From JAJRXR01 sp044439985 (lineage in GTDB: Bacteria > Planctomycetota > Phycisphaerae > Phycisphaerales > UBA1924), in the NCBI GenBank assembly GCA_044439985.1, contig JBITAG010000232.1:1-16467 (forward strand): a stretch of 16,467 bases of DNA. Reading direction: 5' to 3'. The position numbers and the translations under genes are program-made. The notes below the pieces were generated by a model. It ran no database searches and had not been told where the DNA came from. It saw only the letters and a list, made by a program, of their open reading frames with translations. This document shows, piece by piece, positions 15,707 to 16,467 of the stretch (position 1 is its first letter; every line of letters starts with the position of its first letter).

Positions 15707-15729
15707 TGCGGCCACGCCGATTGGCCGCA
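15707..15729. repeat. 8-bp perfect inverted repeat, candidate operator
   Basis: TGCGGCCA (15707-15714) and TGGCCGCA (15722-15729) are exact reverse complements around a 7-nt spacer, 77-99 nt upstream of the - strand start codon at 15630. There is no T-tract on either side, and both flanking genes point away, so a terminator makes no sense. An operator or 5' leader stem is more likely. Confidence 0.4.
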
Positions 15730-15741
15730 ATCCCTGCAAAT

Positions 15742-15751
15742 GTGCCCCAAG
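15742..15751. repeat. 10-bp direct repeat GTGCCCCAAG, copy 1
   Basis: Identical to 15804-15813, with starts 62 nt apart (close to six helical turns). This copy overlaps the inverted repeat at 15746-15763. It may be a protein binding site or chance. Confidence 0.3.
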
Positions 15752-15763
15752 AATGGACTTGGG
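15746..15763. repeat. 6-bp inverted repeat CCCAAG/CTTGGG
   Basis: CCCAAG (15746-15751) and CTTGGG (15758-15763) are exact reverse complements with a 6-nt spacer, 16 nt to the right of the 8-bp inverted repeat. Two dyads this close in a divergent promoter region suggest regulator binding. Confidence 0.3.
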
Positions 15764-15803
15764 CCAGTGGAACTGGGTGAAAATTGCCGGAATTGCGGCT
15801 CGC

Positions 15804-15813
15804 GTGCCCCAAG
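15804..15813. repeat. 10-bp direct repeat GTGCCCCAAG, copy 2
   Basis: Identical to copy 1 at 15742-15751, but not followed by the CTTGGG half-site, so only the CCCAAG half of the dyad is present here. Confidence 0.3.
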
Positions 15814-15906
15814 TGTCGCCCCTCGCGTCGCGCGTGGACGGCCCGATCTGGCCTTTTGAGAACCCTTCCAATCTCCTCGTTTGGGGGGAGACCCCTACGC
15901 GCTGGG

Positions 15907-15945
15907 GGTGGTTTCCCTAACCCGTTCGTTCACGCGGGGAACCCC
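15907..15945 (+). promoter_or_regulatory. Bulged 10-bp stem-loop upstream of the last gene
   Basis: GG (15907-15908), a bulged T (15909) and GGTTTCCC (15910-15917) can pair with GGGGAACCCC (15936-15945), with one G-U pair and an 18-nt loop. It lies about 60-100 nt before the TTG start at 16007. A shorter GGGG/CCCC hairpin (15883-15895) precedes it. It could be a leader structure if transcription starts upstream. Confidence 0.25.
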
Positions 15946-16006
15946 TTGTGATCTTCCGTGCGTTTACCCGATGCTGGAAGCTGACTTTGAATAGGGGGAT
16001 TGTGCC

Positions 16007-16467
16007 TTGGAACTGAAGTGGATGCGATTTGTTGCAGACGCCGCCGGGTCGATTGAGAGTCTGCCCTCGATCGCCTGTCCCGACTGGGCCGACCAGGCCG
16101 CGGGGCGGCTGGTGCGCCTTCCCGGCGTGTTGGCGGTCGCCGCGATCCTCGCGCGCACAACCGAGCACGATCGGCTGACCCCGGACGCGGTCGGCGTCCG
16201 GGCGGGGGCGACGACCACCCCGGCGGACCCCGATCCGGTCCTGCGCCTTTTCGAGGTGCGGTCCCGGCTCGAGAACCTCGCACAGAGCGAGGGGTTCTCG
16301 ATCGATGCGCTCGCGCAGGGAATCCCCGGCCTGTGGGGGGAGCGGATCGAGCCGTCGACGCTGACCACCCGGGCGACGATCGGCGACTCGGGGCGCGTGC
16401 TGATTCTGCATCTCGCGACGCTCTCGGAGGATCCGGAGGAGCTGAGCCGGCTGGGCAACGCGCTCGA
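16007..16467 (+). CDS. Unrecognised protein, N-terminal 153 residues (3' incomplete)
   Basis: The frame is open from the TAG at 15992 to the end of the window and runs off it. TTG 16007 is preferred as start because AGGGGGA (15993-15999) lies 7 nt upstream. ATG 16022 is the alternative and would remove five residues. The protein begins with an aromatic/acidic stretch (MELKWMRFVADAAGSIESLP counting TTG as Met), then CPDWADQAAGRLVRLPGV, a helical segment, RLFEVRSRLENLAQSEGFS, and a beta-like GRVLILHLATL. No signal peptide or membrane segment is seen. I do not recognise the family. An N-terminal input domain of a regulator is possible but is a guess. The codon pattern, with strong G/C third positions, supports that it is a real gene. 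Confidence 0.65.
   Translation, partial: MELKWMRFVADAAGSIESLPSIACPDWADQAAGRLVRLPGVLAVAAILARTTEHDRLTPDAVGVRAGATTTPADPDPVLRLFEVRSRLENLAQSEGFSIDALAQGIPGLWGERIEPSTLTTRATIGDSGRVLILHLATLSEDPEELSRLGNAL

Larger units (their letters stand above)
15631..16006. promoter_or_regulatory. Divergent intergenic region with dyads and repeats
   Basis: These 376 nt separate two divergently transcribed genes, so they should hold both promoters. The open frames crossing it look non-coding (low-complexity, shadow-like composition). It is less GC-rich than the genes and holds two inverted repeats, a 10-bp direct repeat and a bulged stem-loop, listed separately. I could not assign a convincing -35/-10 pair for either gene, and I do not recognise a known riboswitch or small RNA. 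Confidence 0.5.

Noticed and set aside
15010..15780. A + strand frame crossing the unknown ORF and the divergent intergenic region
   Set aside because: It is mostly antisense to the gene at 14971-15630 and its composition is shadow-like.
1..16467. CRISPR arrays, tRNA or rRNA genes, insertion sequences, prophage or integration sites
   Set aside because: I saw no regularly spaced repeats, transposase or integrase coding sequence, or tRNA cloverleaf. The window reads as ordinary chromosomal genes plus a secreted-protein cluster.

Overview
The window looks like chromosomal DNA from a high-GC planctomycete, most likely Phycisphaerae (Phycisphaerales-type). The main clue is that three consecutive secreted proteins end in the same 58-59 residue C-terminal module, with two 'ADLxxPFG...DVLAFL' half-repeats and a terminal Gly-Cys-Pro. 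I recognise this as the 'GC-type dockerin' typical of that group. Strong G/C third positions, weak or absent Shine-Dalgarno sequences and GTG/TTG starts fit this. I see no mobile element, CRISPR array, tRNA or rRNA.

Left block (1-6217, + strand): three exported proteins in tandem. They are the C-terminal part of an Asp-box (BNR/sialidase-like) protein with a probable 1-base frameshift at the window's left edge, a trypsin/V8-like serine protease (His203/Asp252/Ser336), and a metzincin-type zinc protease (HELGHTLGLGH) carrying an N-terminal seven-repeat beta-propeller. Each ends in the GC-type module, which suggests one shared sorting or attachment route for a small set of extracellular hydrolases.

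Middle block (6241-7976, + strand): a PhnP-like metallo-beta-lactamase-fold phosphodiesterase, then atpG, the F1 ATP synthase gamma subunit. No other atp gene is in the window. A 10-bp hairpin with the metzincin stop codon in its loop separates this block from the secreted-protein block.

Right block (15630 down to 8019, - strand): four co-directional genes with 53, 17 and 63 nt gaps, possibly an operon. In transcription order they are an unrecognised protein that looks like a degenerate P-loop ATPase, rsmD (16S rRNA m2G966 methyltransferase), a UvrD-type helicase fused to a PD-(D/E)XK nuclease, and an exported M16-family protein whose HxxEH zinc motif is replaced by RFAEE. It converges on atpG.

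The far right (15631-16006) is a 376-nt divergent intergenic region with several dyads and a 10-bp direct repeat. It is followed by the 5' end of an unrecognised + strand gene, probably starting at TTG 16007, which runs off the window.

The most interesting points are the run of three GC-type module proteins, the predicted zinc-dead M16 protein, the propeller-metzincin architecture, the orphan atpG, and the dyad-rich divergent region.
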